Source: Hyphomicrobium sp. (GTDB lineage: Bacteria > Pseudomonadota > Alphaproteobacteria > Rhizobiales > Hyphomicrobiaceae). From it: a stretch of 38,018 bases of DNA. Under the pieces are notes generated by a model, which ran no database searches, had not been told where the DNA came from, and saw only the letters and a list, made by a program, of their open reading frames with translations. Each line of letters opens with the position of its first letter. The stretch's first letter is position 1. Made by a program: the position numbers and the translations under genes. The DNA is taken from contig JALOTA010000012.1 of assembly GCA_025458125.1 (NCBI GenBank), positions 1-38,018 on the forward strand. The letters run 5' to 3'. Shown piece after piece: positions 27,622 to 37,229 of the stretch.

Positions 27622-28770
27622 GTGATGCACGGTACCTTCGATGTCATCGTGGCGGGTGTGGGAGGTATGGGCGCCCAGACCTGCCTGCGCCTTGCCGAGC
27701 GTGGCCAGCGAGTTCTGGGCCTCGAACGCTTTGACATTCCCCACGCGATGGGCTCGTCGCACGGTGTCAATCGCATCATCCGGCTCGCCTATTTCGAACA
27801 TCCGAGCTACGTGCCTCTCCTGCGCCGCGCCTACGAACTCTGGCGCCAGCTGGAACAGCGCGCCGGCGAGCAGCTGCTCTACATCACCGGCTCGATGGAC
27901 ATCGGCCCGAGCGGGTCCGCCGTTCTCTCCGGATCGCTCGCCAGCTGCCGCGAACACGATCTTCCCCACGAAGTTCTGAACGCCGCCGAAATCGTGCGCC
28001 GGTACCCCGGATACCGGCTGCCGAACGGCTATGAAGCCGTCTACCAGGGCGACGGCGGGTTCGTGGCGTCGGAACGGGCTATCGTCGCGGCCGTGGGTCT
28101 TGCCATGAACGAAGGCGCCGTCATCCGCGCCCGCGAGCCGCTGCTCGACTATGCGCCGCTGCCCGGCGGCGGTGTACGCGTCCGAACGGCAAAAGGTACC
28201 TACGAAGCAGGCCGTCTCGTCCTCTCGTCGGGAGCCTGGATCGGCGAGCATGTTGCCGCGCTGGCAACAACCGCAGTCCCGGAACGGCAGGTTCTAGGAT
28301 GGTTCCAGCCGCGTCAGCCGGAGCACTTCCGGCTGGGAGCATTCCCTGTCTCGAACTTGAAATGCGATCTCGGCCACTTCTATCAGTTCCCGGTCTGGCA
28401 TGTGCCCGGCTTCAAGATCGGCCTCTACCATCACTTGCAAGAAACCGGGACTGCCGATGCCTTGTCGCGCGAGCCGACCGCTGCTGATGAAGCCATCCTG
28501 CGCGAGGGCCTGGCGCGTTTCTTTCCCGGTGCCAACGGCGATCTGCTGGCCGCGCGCGCCTGTCTCTTCACGAACACGCCCGACGAGCATTTCATCATCG
28601 ACACTCTGCCCGGCTTTCCCGAGGTCGTCGTCGCTTCGCCTTGCTCCGGTCACGGCTACAAGTTCGCAAGCGTCGTGGGCGAGATCCTTGCCGATCTCGC
28701 GACCGGCAGGACGCCGCCTTTCGATCTCACGCTCTTTTCGTTGGCACGCTTCGCAAAGACTGCAAACTAG
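27622..28770 (+). CDS. Monomeric sarcosine oxidase / N-methyl-L-tryptophan oxidase-like FAD enzyme
   Basis: DVIVAGVGGMGAQTCLRLAERGQRVLGLERFDIPHAMGSSHGVNRIIRLAYFEHPSYVPLLRRAYELW; CLFTNTPDEHFIIDTLP with the putative flavinylation Cys. Confidence 0.93.
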   Translation: MMHGTFDVIVAGVGGMGAQTCLRLAERGQRVLGLERFDIPHAMGSSHGVNRIIRLAYFEHPSYVPLLRRAYELWRQLEQRAGEQLLYITGSMDIGPSGSAVLSGSLASCREHDLPHEVLNAAEIVRRYPGYRLPNGYEAVYQGDGGFVASERAIVAAVGLAMNEGAVIRAREPLLDYAPLPGGGVRVRTAKGTYEAGRLVLSSGAWIGEHVAALATTAVPERQVLGWFQPRQPEHFRLGAFPVSNLKCDLGHFYQFPVWHVPGFKIGLYHHLQETGTADALSREPTAADEAILREGLARFFPGANGDLLAARACLFTNTPDEHFIIDTLPGFPEVVVASPCSGHGYKFASVVGEILADLATGRTPPFDLTLFSLARFAKTAN

Positions 28771-29126
28771 CCCGTCAGCGCCTTGATCCTGGCTCGAATG
28801 TCATCGATCGAGCACGGCTTCGTCAGCGTCTCGACATGCCCCGGAATCTCCGCCTTGCCGCGATGGAGTTGCTCGGGAAACCCGCTCATCAGGAGAATCT
28901 TGAGGCCTGGCTGCTTCGCCGTGAGGGCCTTGGCGAGTGTGATGCCGTCGATACCCGGCATATGAACATCCGTCACCAGCACGTCGAACGGGCCGCTGGT
29001 CTCGGCCCATGCCAACGCTTCCTGACCGTCTTGCGCGATGAACACCTGGTGGCCACCGGCCGCCAGCACCCGCTCGAAAAGATCGCGCACCATCGCATCG
29101 TCATCGGACAGGAGGATGCGCGCCAT
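28767..29126 (-). CDS. Single-domain response regulator, CpdR-like
   Basis: MARILLSDDDAMVRDLFERVLAAGGHQVFIAQDGQEAL...DVLVTDVHMPGIDGITLA...ILLMSGFPEQ...TKPCSIDDI; receiver only, adjacent to hpt and ftsEX. Confidence 0.8.
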   Translation of the reverse strand: MARILLSDDDAMVRDLFERVLAAGGHQVFIAQDGQEALAWAETSGPFDVLVTDVHMPGIDGITLAKALTAKQPGLKILLMSGFPEQLHRGKAEIPGHVETLTKPCSIDDIRARIKALTG

Positions 29127-29164
29127 GGTGTTCCCCCATTGAATCAGGGTTTTGCGGGCTTCTA

Positions 29165-29719
29165 TCAGTGCTTTGTAATGCGCCCCACGAACGGCAATTC
29201 CCGGTAGCGATGCGCGACATCCATGCCGTAACCGACCACGAACTCGTCAGGACACTCGAAGGCGGCATAATCGGCTTCGACATCCACCGCCCGCGGAACC
29301 TGCTTCTCGAGGAGTACGCAAGTTCGGATAGCGGTCGCGCCGCGCGCCGACAGGAGGTCTTTTGCAAACGCCAAAGTACGCCCGCTGTCGAGCACGTCGT
29401 CGACAATCAGCACGTTGCGGCCCTCGACGCTGAGATCGAGATCGCGCAGGATTTCGACCCGGCCCGAAGACGTCTTGCTCTTTTTGTAGCTCGAAAGCGT
29501 CAGAAAATCGACTTCCGGCGACAGGCCGGCCCGGTGCAAGGCCCGGATCAGGTCCGCGGCGAAGACAAAGCTGCCCTTCAAGATCGCGACAACCAGGAGA
29601 TTGCGCAGCCCCGCCGATTTGATCTCCTGCGCAAGATCCTCCAGGCGCCGGGCGATTTCATCGTCCGAATAGACGACTTCCACGCCGCTATCGCTGGTCG
29701 TAGTGGCGTCCACAGTCAT
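29165..29719 (-). CDS. hpt: Hypoxanthine phosphoribosyltransferase
   Basis: ILKGSFVFAADLIRAL; VLIVDDVLDSGRTLAFAKDLL PRPP-binding motif; FVVGYGMDVAHRYRELPFVG. Confidence 0.94.
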   Translation of the reverse strand: MTVDATTTSDSGVEVVYSDDEIARRLEDLAQEIKSAGLRNLLVVAILKGSFVFAADLIRALHRAGLSPEVDFLTLSSYKKSKTSSGRVEILRDLDLSVEGRNVLIVDDVLDSGRTLAFAKDLLSARGATAIRTCVLLEKQVPRAVDVEADYAAFECPDEFVVGYGMDVAHRYRELPFVGRITKH

Positions 29720-29930
29720 TCCCGGTCCTCTCCGTTGCTTAACATTCTGACTCGACTATGAAGGTATTGGGGTGCCGGCCGCAATCCACAAGCGTCCCGG
29801 CGGCAAAAAGCGAGCGTATCGAATGCACACGACGCCGCCACAATCCTGGTCGATGGAAGAGTGGGGACCCGGTGCCAGACACGGCCACCCTCACCCGGAA
29901 TCTATCATCAATATGGCGGGAAACTGATAC

Positions 29931-30587
29931 GTGATCCGGCTCACGAATGTCGCGCTCAATTACGATCGTGGTCCCGATGTTCTGTCGGATGTGAACATCG
30001 ACTTGAAGCCCGGGTCGTTCCACTTCCTCCACGGTGCTTCTGGCGCAGGAAAATCGTCTCTGCTGCGCCTTTTGTTCATGTCTATTCATCCGACCCGCGG
30101 CCGCATCGAGATGTTTGGCGAGGACATCAGCAACGTCGCCCCGGCGAAACGCGCTCAACTGCGTCGCCGCATCGGGATCGTATTTCAGGATTTCCGCCTG
30201 CTCGACCACCTCACGACTTGGGAAAACGTGGCCTTGCCTCTGCGAGTTGTTGGAAAGCGGGTCGACGATTATCGCGAAGATGTGACGGACCTGTTGCAAT
30301 GGGTCGGGCTCGGTGATCGGATGCACGCCTATCCTTCCGTCCTGTCGGGCGGCGAAAAGCAGCGTGCCGCGATCGCGCGCGCCGTCATAGGAAAGCCGGA
30401 GGTCCTTCTCGCCGACGAACCGACCGGCAACGTCGACCCTCAGATGGCCCGCCGGCTGCTGCGTCTCTTCATCGAACTCAATCGCCTCGGTACGTCCGTC
30501 GTTATTGCAACTCACGATCATCAGCTCATGCGGCAGTTTAAAGCGCCGCGCATGGAACTTCATAACGGCCATGTCCGGATCATATGA
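29931..30587 (+). CDS. ftsE: Cell-division ATP-binding protein FtsE
   Basis: MIRLTNVALNYD; Walker A GASGAGKSS; LSGGEKQRAAIARA; LLADEPTGNVD; followed by an FtsX-like gene. The start lies at 29931 (GTG). Confidence 0.95.
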   Translation: MIRLTNVALNYDRGPDVLSDVNIDLKPGSFHFLHGASGAGKSSLLRLLFMSIHPTRGRIEMFGEDISNVAPAKRAQLRRRIGIVFQDFRLLDHLTTWENVALPLRVVGKRVDDYREDVTDLLQWVGLGDRMHAYPSVLSGGEKQRAAIARAVIGKPEVLLADEPTGNVDPQMARRLLRLFIELNRLGTSVVIATHDHQLMRQFKAPRMELHNGHVRII

Positions 30588-30603
30588 AAAAAGCCCCGGG
30601 CGT

Positions 30604-31698
30604 ATGCCGCACGGCACCTATCCGGTGGACCCCTATTACGAGGACGACCCCGCCACGGCCCCAAGCCCTCAGGCGTCGCGAACCTATTCGTCGGCATTCG
30701 AGGACACCGGCTATCCGATCCATCAGGAACCTTCCCTATCGCGGCTGGAATCCGATCGTCGTATCGAGCCCGCGGAACCTGTGCGGCGCGGCAAGGCACA
30801 GGCCAACGCCCCGATCGTGCCCGCCGGCTCCGTCACCGGCCGCTCGCTGACGCTCGTCATCTCCATCATGTGCTTCCTCGCCTGCCTGACGGCGGGGGCC
30901 GTCTACATGATCAAGGAGTCGGCAGACGCCTGGCTGAAGGACCTTGCCAGCGAAGTGACCGTGCAGGTCTCGCCGCGGGACGGCAGCGACATAGAAAAAA
31001 CCCTGCGCGATGTCTCCACCCTGCTGACGGAGACCGCCGGAGTAACCAGCGTGCGCGTTCTGGCCCTGGAGGATTCGACGGCTCTGCTCGAGCCCTGGCT
31101 CGGCAAGTCCGACGCCTTGAAGGCGCTTCCCGTGCCCCGTCTGATCGCAGTCGGTGTCGATCGGGACGCCGCTCCCGATCTCGCCGCCGTCAGCCGCTCG
31201 CTATCGGAGAAATTCGAAGGCGTCAGCCTCGACGACCACAGGCAGTGGCAACGGCAGATTCGAACCGTGACCCGTTCCCTGGCGCTTGGCGGAATCGCGA
31301 TCCTGGTACTCGTGGCAGCGGCAACGACCGCCATCATCGTTTCAGCCACAAAAAGCTCGATGGCTTCCAACCGCGAAATCGTGGAAGTGCTCCATTTCGT
31401 CGGAGCCACCGACCGGTTCATCGCCCGGGAGTTCGAAAAGCACTTCCTGAGGCTGGGAATTCGCGCTGGCTTGGTCGGCGCCGGTCTGGCCGCTTTCGTG
31501 TTCATCTCGATGCCAATTCTGCTCGAGATCATGGGCGGGGGCCCGGTCGTGATGGCGGAAATGCAGAGGATGATCGGAAGCGGCAGCCTCGACACGGCCG
31601 GCTTCGTGCTTCTCGGCATCGTCGTCGTTATCATTGCCGCGTTGTGCATGCTGACGAGCCGGTTCGGCGTCTACCGGATTCTGCATGCGCGACGCTGA
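30604..31698 (+). CDS. ftsX: Cell-division protein FtsX
   Basis: FtsX topology (TM, extracytoplasmic loop, three TMs) and EVLHFVGATDRFIAREFEKHFLRLGIRAGLVG. In-frame ATGs also at 30505 and 30568. Confidence 0.9.
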   Translation: MPHGTYPVDPYYEDDPATAPSPQASRTYSSAFEDTGYPIHQEPSLSRLESDRRIEPAEPVRRGKAQANAPIVPAGSVTGRSLTLVISIMCFLACLTAGAVYMIKESADAWLKDLASEVTVQVSPRDGSDIEKTLRDVSTLLTETAGVTSVRVLALEDSTALLEPWLGKSDALKALPVPRLIAVGVDRDAAPDLAAVSRSLSEKFEGVSLDDHRQWQRQIRTVTRSLALGGIAILVLVAAATTAIIVSATKSSMASNREIVEVLHFVGATDRFIAREFEKHFLRLGIRAGLVGAGLAAFVFISMPILLEIMGGGPVVMAEMQRMIGSGSLDTAGFVLLGIVVVIIAALCMLTSRFGVYRILHARR

Positions 31699-31705
31699 CG
31701 CAACC

Positions 31706-31725
31706 ACAGCCAACCAGCTGTTTTT
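31706..31725 (+). terminator. Weak terminator-like hairpin after ftsX
   Basis: ACAGC-CAACCA-GCTGT-TTTTG. Confidence 0.35.
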
Positions 31726-31848
31726 GTTGATGCCGCTCCTGTGAGGTACCGCACCAAGATTTGCAGACACAGAACCTGGCAAATCGGATAGTATTCACGA
31801 ATTCAAACCGAGGGCGAAAGCGAGCCAAGTACGGCTCCCTGCAATCCA

Positions 31849-32496
31849 ATGTCACGCTTGTGGAAGACGATAGCTGTTGTCGCAGCGGCGGGTCTCTCTG
31901 CCGGCGTACTCGGCTTCGCACTTTTCGCCGCCAGCGTGATGCGTACGCCGGTTGCTGCTGACGAAAAGGCGGACGGAATCATCGTCCTCACGGGCGGTCA
32001 GTCGCGGATCAAGGAAGGCGCCCGGCTCTTGAAGGACGGCTATGGCTCCCGCCTCCTGATTTCGGGCGTCAACGCCAGAACGGGTCAAGCCGATCTCATT
32101 CGATTGTCCGGCCTCGACTCTCAGATGTTCACCTGCTGTGTGGACCTCGGCTACACCGCGCTCGATACCATCGGCAACGCTTCGGAAGCTCATACGTGGG
32201 CACGCGCCAACGGCTATCGCTCGCTTGTCGTCGTCACTTCCAACTATCACATGCCCCGTACCCTGGTGGAGCTGTCCCGCGCGATGCCCGACGTCCGGCT
32301 CATCCCGCACGCCGTAACCCCGGCCGGCTTCGAGACACAGACTTGGTGGTGGTCTCCACTCGCGATGCGGAATTTGGTTGCGGAGTACGTCAAGTTCCTG
32401 CCTTCTGCCGCTCGTCTGGCTCTGCAGCTGGCGGTGACCCCCTTCGAACGTGGATCGGTCGCCACCGCCAACGGCAACAACGACCACAAGACCTGA
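31849..32496 (+). CDS. YdcF family (DUF218) protein
   Basis: ADGIIVLTGGQSRIKEGARLLKDGYGSRLLISGVN; ARANGYRSLVVVTSNYHMPRTLVELSRAMP. Confidence 0.92.
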   Translation: MSRLWKTIAVVAAAGLSAGVLGFALFAASVMRTPVAADEKADGIIVLTGGQSRIKEGARLLKDGYGSRLLISGVNARTGQADLIRLSGLDSQMFTCCVDLGYTALDTIGNASEAHTWARANGYRSLVVVTSNYHMPRTLVELSRAMPDVRLIPHAVTPAGFETQTWWWSPLAMRNLVAEYVKFLPSAARLALQLAVTPFERGSVATANGNNDHKT

Positions 32497-32538
32497 GCCC
32501 GGCGCATCCATCCACCGCTCCTTCCCTTACAGACGGTC

Positions 32539-33282
32539 ATGCTGCGCTCGCTGATTTACGCTGCCGCGTTCTACACCGTGACCGGCGTCATGCTGATCGG
32601 ACTTTCATGGCTGCTGCTGGCGCCGCGAAGCTGGGCTATGGCCGGCCTGAAACTGCACGCGCGCATCGCGGTGTGGCTGCTGGAAAACATCGTCGGCACA
32701 AAACTGGAGGTCCGCGGCCGCGAGAACCTTCCTGCTGGACCGGTCCTCGTGGTGGCCAAACATCAGTCCACATGGGACACCTTCGCGCTGATCCCGCTAT
32801 TTGCCGACCCTGCGATCGTCCTGAAGGACGAACTGAAGTGGATCCCCTTCTACGGCTGGTTCTGCGTCAAGTTCCGGCACATCCTCGTCAAGCGCGACAA
32901 GGCGGCCGTCGCACTCAAGGCACTGGTCGCCGAGGCCAAGGACCGGATCGCTCATAATCGCCAGGTGGTGATCTTCCCAGAGGGAACACGCATGGCACCG
33001 GGCGCGCCGCCCGACTACAAACCGGGATATCTGGCTCTGTATGACGCTCTCGGCGTGCCGGCAGTGCCGCTGGCTCTGAACTCCGGCCTCTTCTGGCCCC
33101 GCCGCCAGCTGATGCGATATCCCGGCACGATCGTCGTGTCGTTTCTGCCTCCCATCCCGCCGGGTCTGCCGCGCAAGCTGGCCCGCGACCGCATCGAAAC
33201 CGCCATCGAGACGGAAACGGCCGCCCTCATCGCTCAGGCCCGCGATGCCCGGGCCGGCGACGGAGCGGTTCGCGGAACATGA
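32539..33282 (+). CDS. plsC: 1-acyl-sn-glycerol-3-phosphate acyltransferase
   Basis: VAKHQSTWDTF (HX4D motif); LVKRDK; VVIFPEGTRMAPG. Confidence 0.94.
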   Translation: MLRSLIYAAAFYTVTGVMLIGLSWLLLAPRSWAMAGLKLHARIAVWLLENIVGTKLEVRGRENLPAGPVLVVAKHQSTWDTFALIPLFADPAIVLKDELKWIPFYGWFCVKFRHILVKRDKAAVALKALVAEAKDRIAHNRQVVIFPEGTRMAPGAPPDYKPGYLALYDALGVPAVPLALNSGLFWPRRQLMRYPGTIVVSFLPPIPPGLPRKLARDRIETAIETETAALIAQARDARAGDGAVRGT

Positions 33283-33306
33283 CAAGCCGCGCTTGACACT
33301 ATTGAG

Positions 33307-33343
33307 AACATAAATAAAACATAAGAAGAACATTTGTTGACAT
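33307..33343 (+). repeat. Phased ACAT repeats upstream of nrdJ
   Basis: ACAT at 33308, 33319, 33330, 33340 (spacing 11/11/10); the first three extend to AACAT. Confidence 0.6.
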
Positions 33344-33365
33344 ATCTGGTTCGCTTCACTATATT
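33337..33365 (+). promoter_or_regulatory. Near-consensus sigma70 promoter for nrdJ
   Basis: TTGACA (33337-33342), 17-bp spacer, TATATT (33360-33365). Confidence 0.7.
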
Positions 33366-33429
33366 AGCGATTAGTTTTTCTTGAAGCCCACCCGTAGGTT
33401 AGCTGAAGCGGGTTTTGAGTTTCGGGTCC

Positions 33430-35820
33430 ATGACGAAGCGTTCCGCGTTCCCGGCTCCCATCTCGCATGAAATCTGGGAGCGGAAGTACCGGTTCAAACC
33501 GCCGGTTGACACTGGCCGTGGCCAAGTGCCGGGGCTGGCCGGCGATGCCAATCTTGACGACACGTTCCGCCGCGTTGCCGAAGCCGTCGCGGGCGCAGAG
33601 ACCGGAAAAAAGTCGCGCCAACGCTGGGCTGCCGAATTCTTCGCCGCCATTGCAGATTTCGGTTTTCTTCCCGCCGGCCGCATTCTCGCGGGTGCCGGCA
33701 CGGGCCGCGAAGTCACGCTCTTCAACTGCTTCGTGATGGGCCGGATCGAGGACGATCTCGCCTCGATCTTCGACAACGTGAAAGAAGCGGCTCTGACCAT
33801 GCAGCAGGGCGGCGGCATCGGGCACGATTTCTCGACACTGCGGCCCAAGGGCGCCCTCGTCCGGTCGATCGGCGCCGACGCCTCGGGGCCCGTAAGCTTC
33901 ATGGACGTGTGGGACGCCATGTGCCGCACGATCATGTCGGCCGGTGCGCGGCGTGGGGCCATGATGGCCACTCTGCGCTGTGATCACCCCGACATCGAGA
34001 CGTTCATCGAAGCCAAGTCCGACGCCACGCGCCTTCGTAACTTCAACCTCTCCGTTCTTGTCACCGATGCGTTCATGGAAGCGGTCGCAGCTGATGCGCC
34101 CTGGCCGCTCGTGTTTGGCGGTACGACCTACCGGGTCATCCCGGCAAAAGCACTTTGGGAGCGCCTGATGCGCGCGACCTATGACTACGCCGAACCGGGC
34201 GTGATCTTCATCGATCGCGTCAATCGACGAAACAATCTCGCCTACCTTGAGGAGATCCACGCCACTAACCCATGCGGCGAGCAGCCTCTGCCGCCTTACG
34301 GGGCTTGTCTTCTGGGATCGATCAACCTGACCCGTTTCATCCGCCGGCCGTTTTCGGATGCAGCATCGCTCGACCTCGCGGCTCTGGAAGAGAGGGTGCG
34401 TGTCGCCGTCCGGTTCCTCGACAACGTCGTCGACATATCCGGCTATCCGCTGAAAGCTCAACGCCGCGAAGCGGAATCCAAGCGCCGCATCGGTCTCGGC
34501 CTGACTGGCCTCGCCGACGCGCTCATCATGCTCGGCGTCCGTTACGGCTCTGACCGGGCAGTGGCTTTGAGCGGTCAGTGGATGCAGGCGATCTCGCGCG
34601 CAGCGTATCTCACCAGCAGCCAGATTGCTTCGGATAAAGGCGCTTTTCCGCTCTTCGACTGCGATCGGTATCTGGACCGGCCGCACATCGCAGCGCTCGA
34701 TGCCGATGTCCGCAAGGCAATCGGGCGTAATGGCATCCGCAACGGCTGCCTGACCTCGATTGCCCCCACCGGCACGATTTCTCTTTTCGCAGGCAACATC
34801 TCGAGCGGTATCGAGCCGGTTTTCGATTTCAAGATGCGCCGCCGGATTTTGGACGCCTCCGGCAAAGCTTACGAGGACATTCTGGAAGACTTCGCGCATG
34901 CGGAATATGTGCGCAATGGCGGCAACCCGGATGTGCTTTCCGAAGCCTTCGTCACAGCCGGTGAATTAACGCCGCGCGAACATCTTCGGATGCAGGCCGC
35001 TGTCCAGGCTCACGTCGATAGTTCCATATCCAAAACGATCAATTGCCCGGAATCGATTTCCTTCGATGCCTTCATGTCGGTCTATCGCGAGGCGTATGAA
35101 CTGGGCCTCAAAGGCTGCACCACCTATCGGCCAAACCCCGTGACGGGCGCCGTGCTCACACCCGTTGAAGAGCCTGCATCACAGCCCCCCGGTCCTGCTG
35201 CAATTGCCCCACCGCCGATCGTTCCGGCCGCTGCGCCGCAAACATCCAGAGCCGCTTCCGGCGCTTCGGGTGATATCGTTTATCTGTCCAAGCCCTTGGA
35301 ACGGGCGCCCGTGCTCACGGGTGCGACTTATAAACTGCGCTGGCCCGATAGCGATCACGCCATCTACATCACGATCAACGACATCGAAGTCGACGGTGTC
35401 GAACCGGGACAAGCCCCGCGAAAACGCCCGTTCGAAATCTTCATCAACACACGCAATCTGGAGCACTATGCCTGGACGGTTGCGCTGACTCGAATGATCA
35501 GCGCCGTATTCCGCCGTGGCGGCGACGTCTCCTTCGTGGCGGAGGAGTTGAAGGCCGTCTTCGATCCACAAGGCGGGCGTTTCATCGGCGGGCGGTATGT
35601 CCCCAGCCTGCTTGCCGCCATCGGCGACGTTATCGAGACTCACCTGCGCAACATCGGATTCTTGGCCCCCGGGGCGACGGCTTCATCCTCGCCACCGCCG
35701 CCAGAAGACGCCCGAAAAGTGGCAGGCGGCCGGGCCTGTCAGCGCTGCGGTCATCCGACACTGACCCGGCGCGAAGGCTGCTGGGTTTGCAGCACGTGCG
35801 GATTCTCCCGCTGCGGCTGA
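33430..35820 (+). CDS. nrdJ: Adenosylcobalamin-dependent (class II) ribonucleoside-diphosphate reductase
   Basis: GRILAGAG, FNCFVM, MQQGGGIGHDFSTLRPKGA, NPCGEQPLPPYGACLLGSINL, SIAPTGTISLFAGNISSGIEPVF; C-terminal TSCPD-like region and Cys cluster CQRCGHPTLTRREGCWVCSTCGFSRCG. Confidence 0.96.
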   Translation: MTKRSAFPAPISHEIWERKYRFKPPVDTGRGQVPGLAGDANLDDTFRRVAEAVAGAETGKKSRQRWAAEFFAAIADFGFLPAGRILAGAGTGREVTLFNCFVMGRIEDDLASIFDNVKEAALTMQQGGGIGHDFSTLRPKGALVRSIGADASGPVSFMDVWDAMCRTIMSAGARRGAMMATLRCDHPDIETFIEAKSDATRLRNFNLSVLVTDAFMEAVAADAPWPLVFGGTTYRVIPAKALWERLMRATYDYAEPGVIFIDRVNRRNNLAYLEEIHATNPCGEQPLPPYGACLLGSINLTRFIRRPFSDAASLDLAALEERVRVAVRFLDNVVDISGYPLKAQRREAESKRRIGLGLTGLADALIMLGVRYGSDRAVALSGQWMQAISRAAYLTSSQIASDKGAFPLFDCDRYLDRPHIAALDADVRKAIGRNGIRNGCLTSIAPTGTISLFAGNISSGIEPVFDFKMRRRILDASGKAYEDILEDFAHAEYVRNGGNPDVLSEAFVTAGELTPREHLRMQAAVQAHVDSSISKTINCPESISFDAFMSVYREAYELGLKGCTTYRPNPVTGAVLTPVEEPASQPPGPAAIAPPPIVPAAAPQTSRAASGASGDIVYLSKPLERAPVLTGATYKLRWPDSDHAIYITINDIEVDGVEPGQAPRKRPFEIFINTRNLEHYAWTVALTRMISAVFRRGGDVSFVAEELKAVFDPQGGRFIGGRYVPSLLAAIGDVIETHLRNIGFLAPGATASSSPPPPEDARKVAGGRACQRCGHPTLTRREGCWVCSTCGFSRCG

Positions 35821-36039
35821 GACTTAAGGCCAGGGCGAGCAATGCCGGCCGGGCCGCGGATCGACCGTCCGACAACGGATTCCACGCACGGAACAGCCGC
35901 TAACCGGACTTAAACCTTGCCACAAATTCTCAAAGGTCGAGCCACACTTCATCCAGACTTTTCTGGGAATGTTGGCTCCAGTGAATTCGAGGCGCATCAC
36001 AGGCCGGTCAACGGCTGGATTCGAAATCGGCAGGGCAGC

Positions 36040-36477
36040 ATGGCAGCAGAAATCATCTCGCTCGCAGACTACAGATCAGGCCGGAATACGTCCGGCGACC
36101 GCGGCGTCCAGGCTGCTGTCCAGCGCGGCGCGTCGAGCCTGGCGGATCGCTTTCAATTCTGGAGCGGCGCATCCGGCCGCCGTTATGTTCACACGGTCTA
36201 TAGCCTGTTCGAGTGCCCGGCGATCCCTGCCGGCAACTACATCCTGATCCATCGCGACGCCGAGGGCCGCCGTCTGGTGCTTGCTGTCGGCCGCGTCGGC
36301 CATTCGGCCTCGTCGTTGAACCTTGCTGAAATCCGCCGCCGTGGCGCGGCTCTCGGAGCCAACGAAGTCCACGTGCATCTCCTGGCGCCGAACGCCAAGC
36401 TGAGCCGTTTCATCGAGTCCGACCTTCGCGCCGGCCTCTGCGCGGGCGTCGTTTCGGGCTTTGCAGCCGGAATGTGA
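36040..36477 (+). CDS. Conserved hypothetical protein
   Basis: 145 aa: MAAEIISLADYRSGR...RYVHTVYSLFECPAIPAGNYILIHRDAEGRRLVLAVGRV; followed by a terminator hairpin. ATG at 36040. Confidence 0.75.
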   Translation: MAAEIISLADYRSGRNTSGDRGVQAAVQRGASSLADRFQFWSGASGRRYVHTVYSLFECPAIPAGNYILIHRDAEGRRLVLAVGRVGHSASSLNLAEIRRRGAALGANEVHVHLLAPNAKLSRFIESDLRAGLCAGVVSGFAAGM

Positions 36478-36505
36478 GCATCACGCGCTCAAATTGAAAT
36501 TCAGG

Positions 36506-36537
36506 AAACGGCGGTCCCAAGTGGCCGCCGTTTTCGT
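36506..36537. terminator. Intergenic terminator hairpin between convergent genes
   Basis: AAACGGCGG-N10-CCGCCGTTT followed by T-rich sequence. Confidence 0.7.
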
Positions 36538-36540
36538 TTG

Positions 36541-37227
36541 TCACGACGAAAGGCGGCGCCGGTAGGAGAATGCATGACGCCGGTCGTGTCTGACCGGACT
36601 CGCCCTGCACCCGCGCAGATGCCCGAACGCCCGGCACCGTCCCTCCATCACGCCGGCCGCGGCCGTTTCGGCGTAGGGCCCGCCGACCCCGGCAGCGATG
36701 GCCAGACGTTCCAGGTCGGCCTGCCGGATTCCCAATTCTCGCAGCTTGCGTAGCGTCGCGACAAAATAGGCGAGGTTGCTTCCGGACTTGCCACGCGCGG
36801 CTCGGATGATGGCCGCTCGCCGCGCCAGGGGGAGAACGCCTGCGAAACTAGGATGCCCCGCCTCTGCGATATAGGTCAGCACGTCGACGCACTGATCTTG
36901 CCCCGGCCCGATCAACTCGGCCGGCACCATGGTTTCGCGATAAACTCCGTAGATCAGCTCACGCGCGTGCAGGTAGGCTCGCACCGAGGCGGCCTGGCGC
37001 GCCGCAATGCGAAACGCCACGCCTTCGCACGTGCCCCCGCGCTGGAGACCTAGCACCAGCCCGGGCCTCTCCTGGGTGCCGCGATAATGCAACGAGTAGA
37101 TGCAGAAGGCCCTGTGATAGCCCTTGAGCCGCGCTCGCCGTGCCTCTTCGTAGGCAAACCCCGGTTGCCACATCAGCGACCCGTAGGCAAAAACCCACAG
37201 CGCGGGCGTGTCTCGCCGTGCGGTCAC
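36541..37227 (-). CDS. Gamma-glutamylcyclotransferase, ChaC-like
   Basis: LWVFAYGSLMWQPGFAYEEARRARLKGYHRAFCIYSLHYRGTQERPGLVLGLQRGGTCEGVAFRI. GTG start at 37227, 2 nt past the tyrC stop. Confidence 0.92.
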   Translation of the reverse strand: MTARRDTPALWVFAYGSLMWQPGFAYEEARRARLKGYHRAFCIYSLHYRGTQERPGLVLGLQRGGTCEGVAFRIAARQAASVRAYLHARELIYGVYRETMVPAELIGPGQDQCVDVLTYIAEAGHPSFAGVLPLARRAAIIRAARGKSGSNLAYFVATLRKLRELGIRQADLERLAIAAGVGGPYAETAAAGVMEGRCRAFGHLRGCRASPVRHDRRHAFSYRRRLSS

Positions 37228-37229
37228 GC

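Noticed and set aside
26605-28251. 548 aa minus-strand ORF spanning moaA and the sarcosine oxidase-like gene
   Set aside because: Runs antisense across two confidently identified genes; GC-driven absence of stops rather than coding.
33366-33429. Leader attenuator (ACCCG...CGGGTTTT) or cobalamin riboswitch before nrdJ
   Set aside because: Only a 5-bp stem and too short a leader for a cobalamin riboswitch; not supported.
33364-34899. 511 aa minus-strand ORF opposite nrdJ
   Set aside because: Antisense shadow ORF; all recognisable motifs are on the plus strand.
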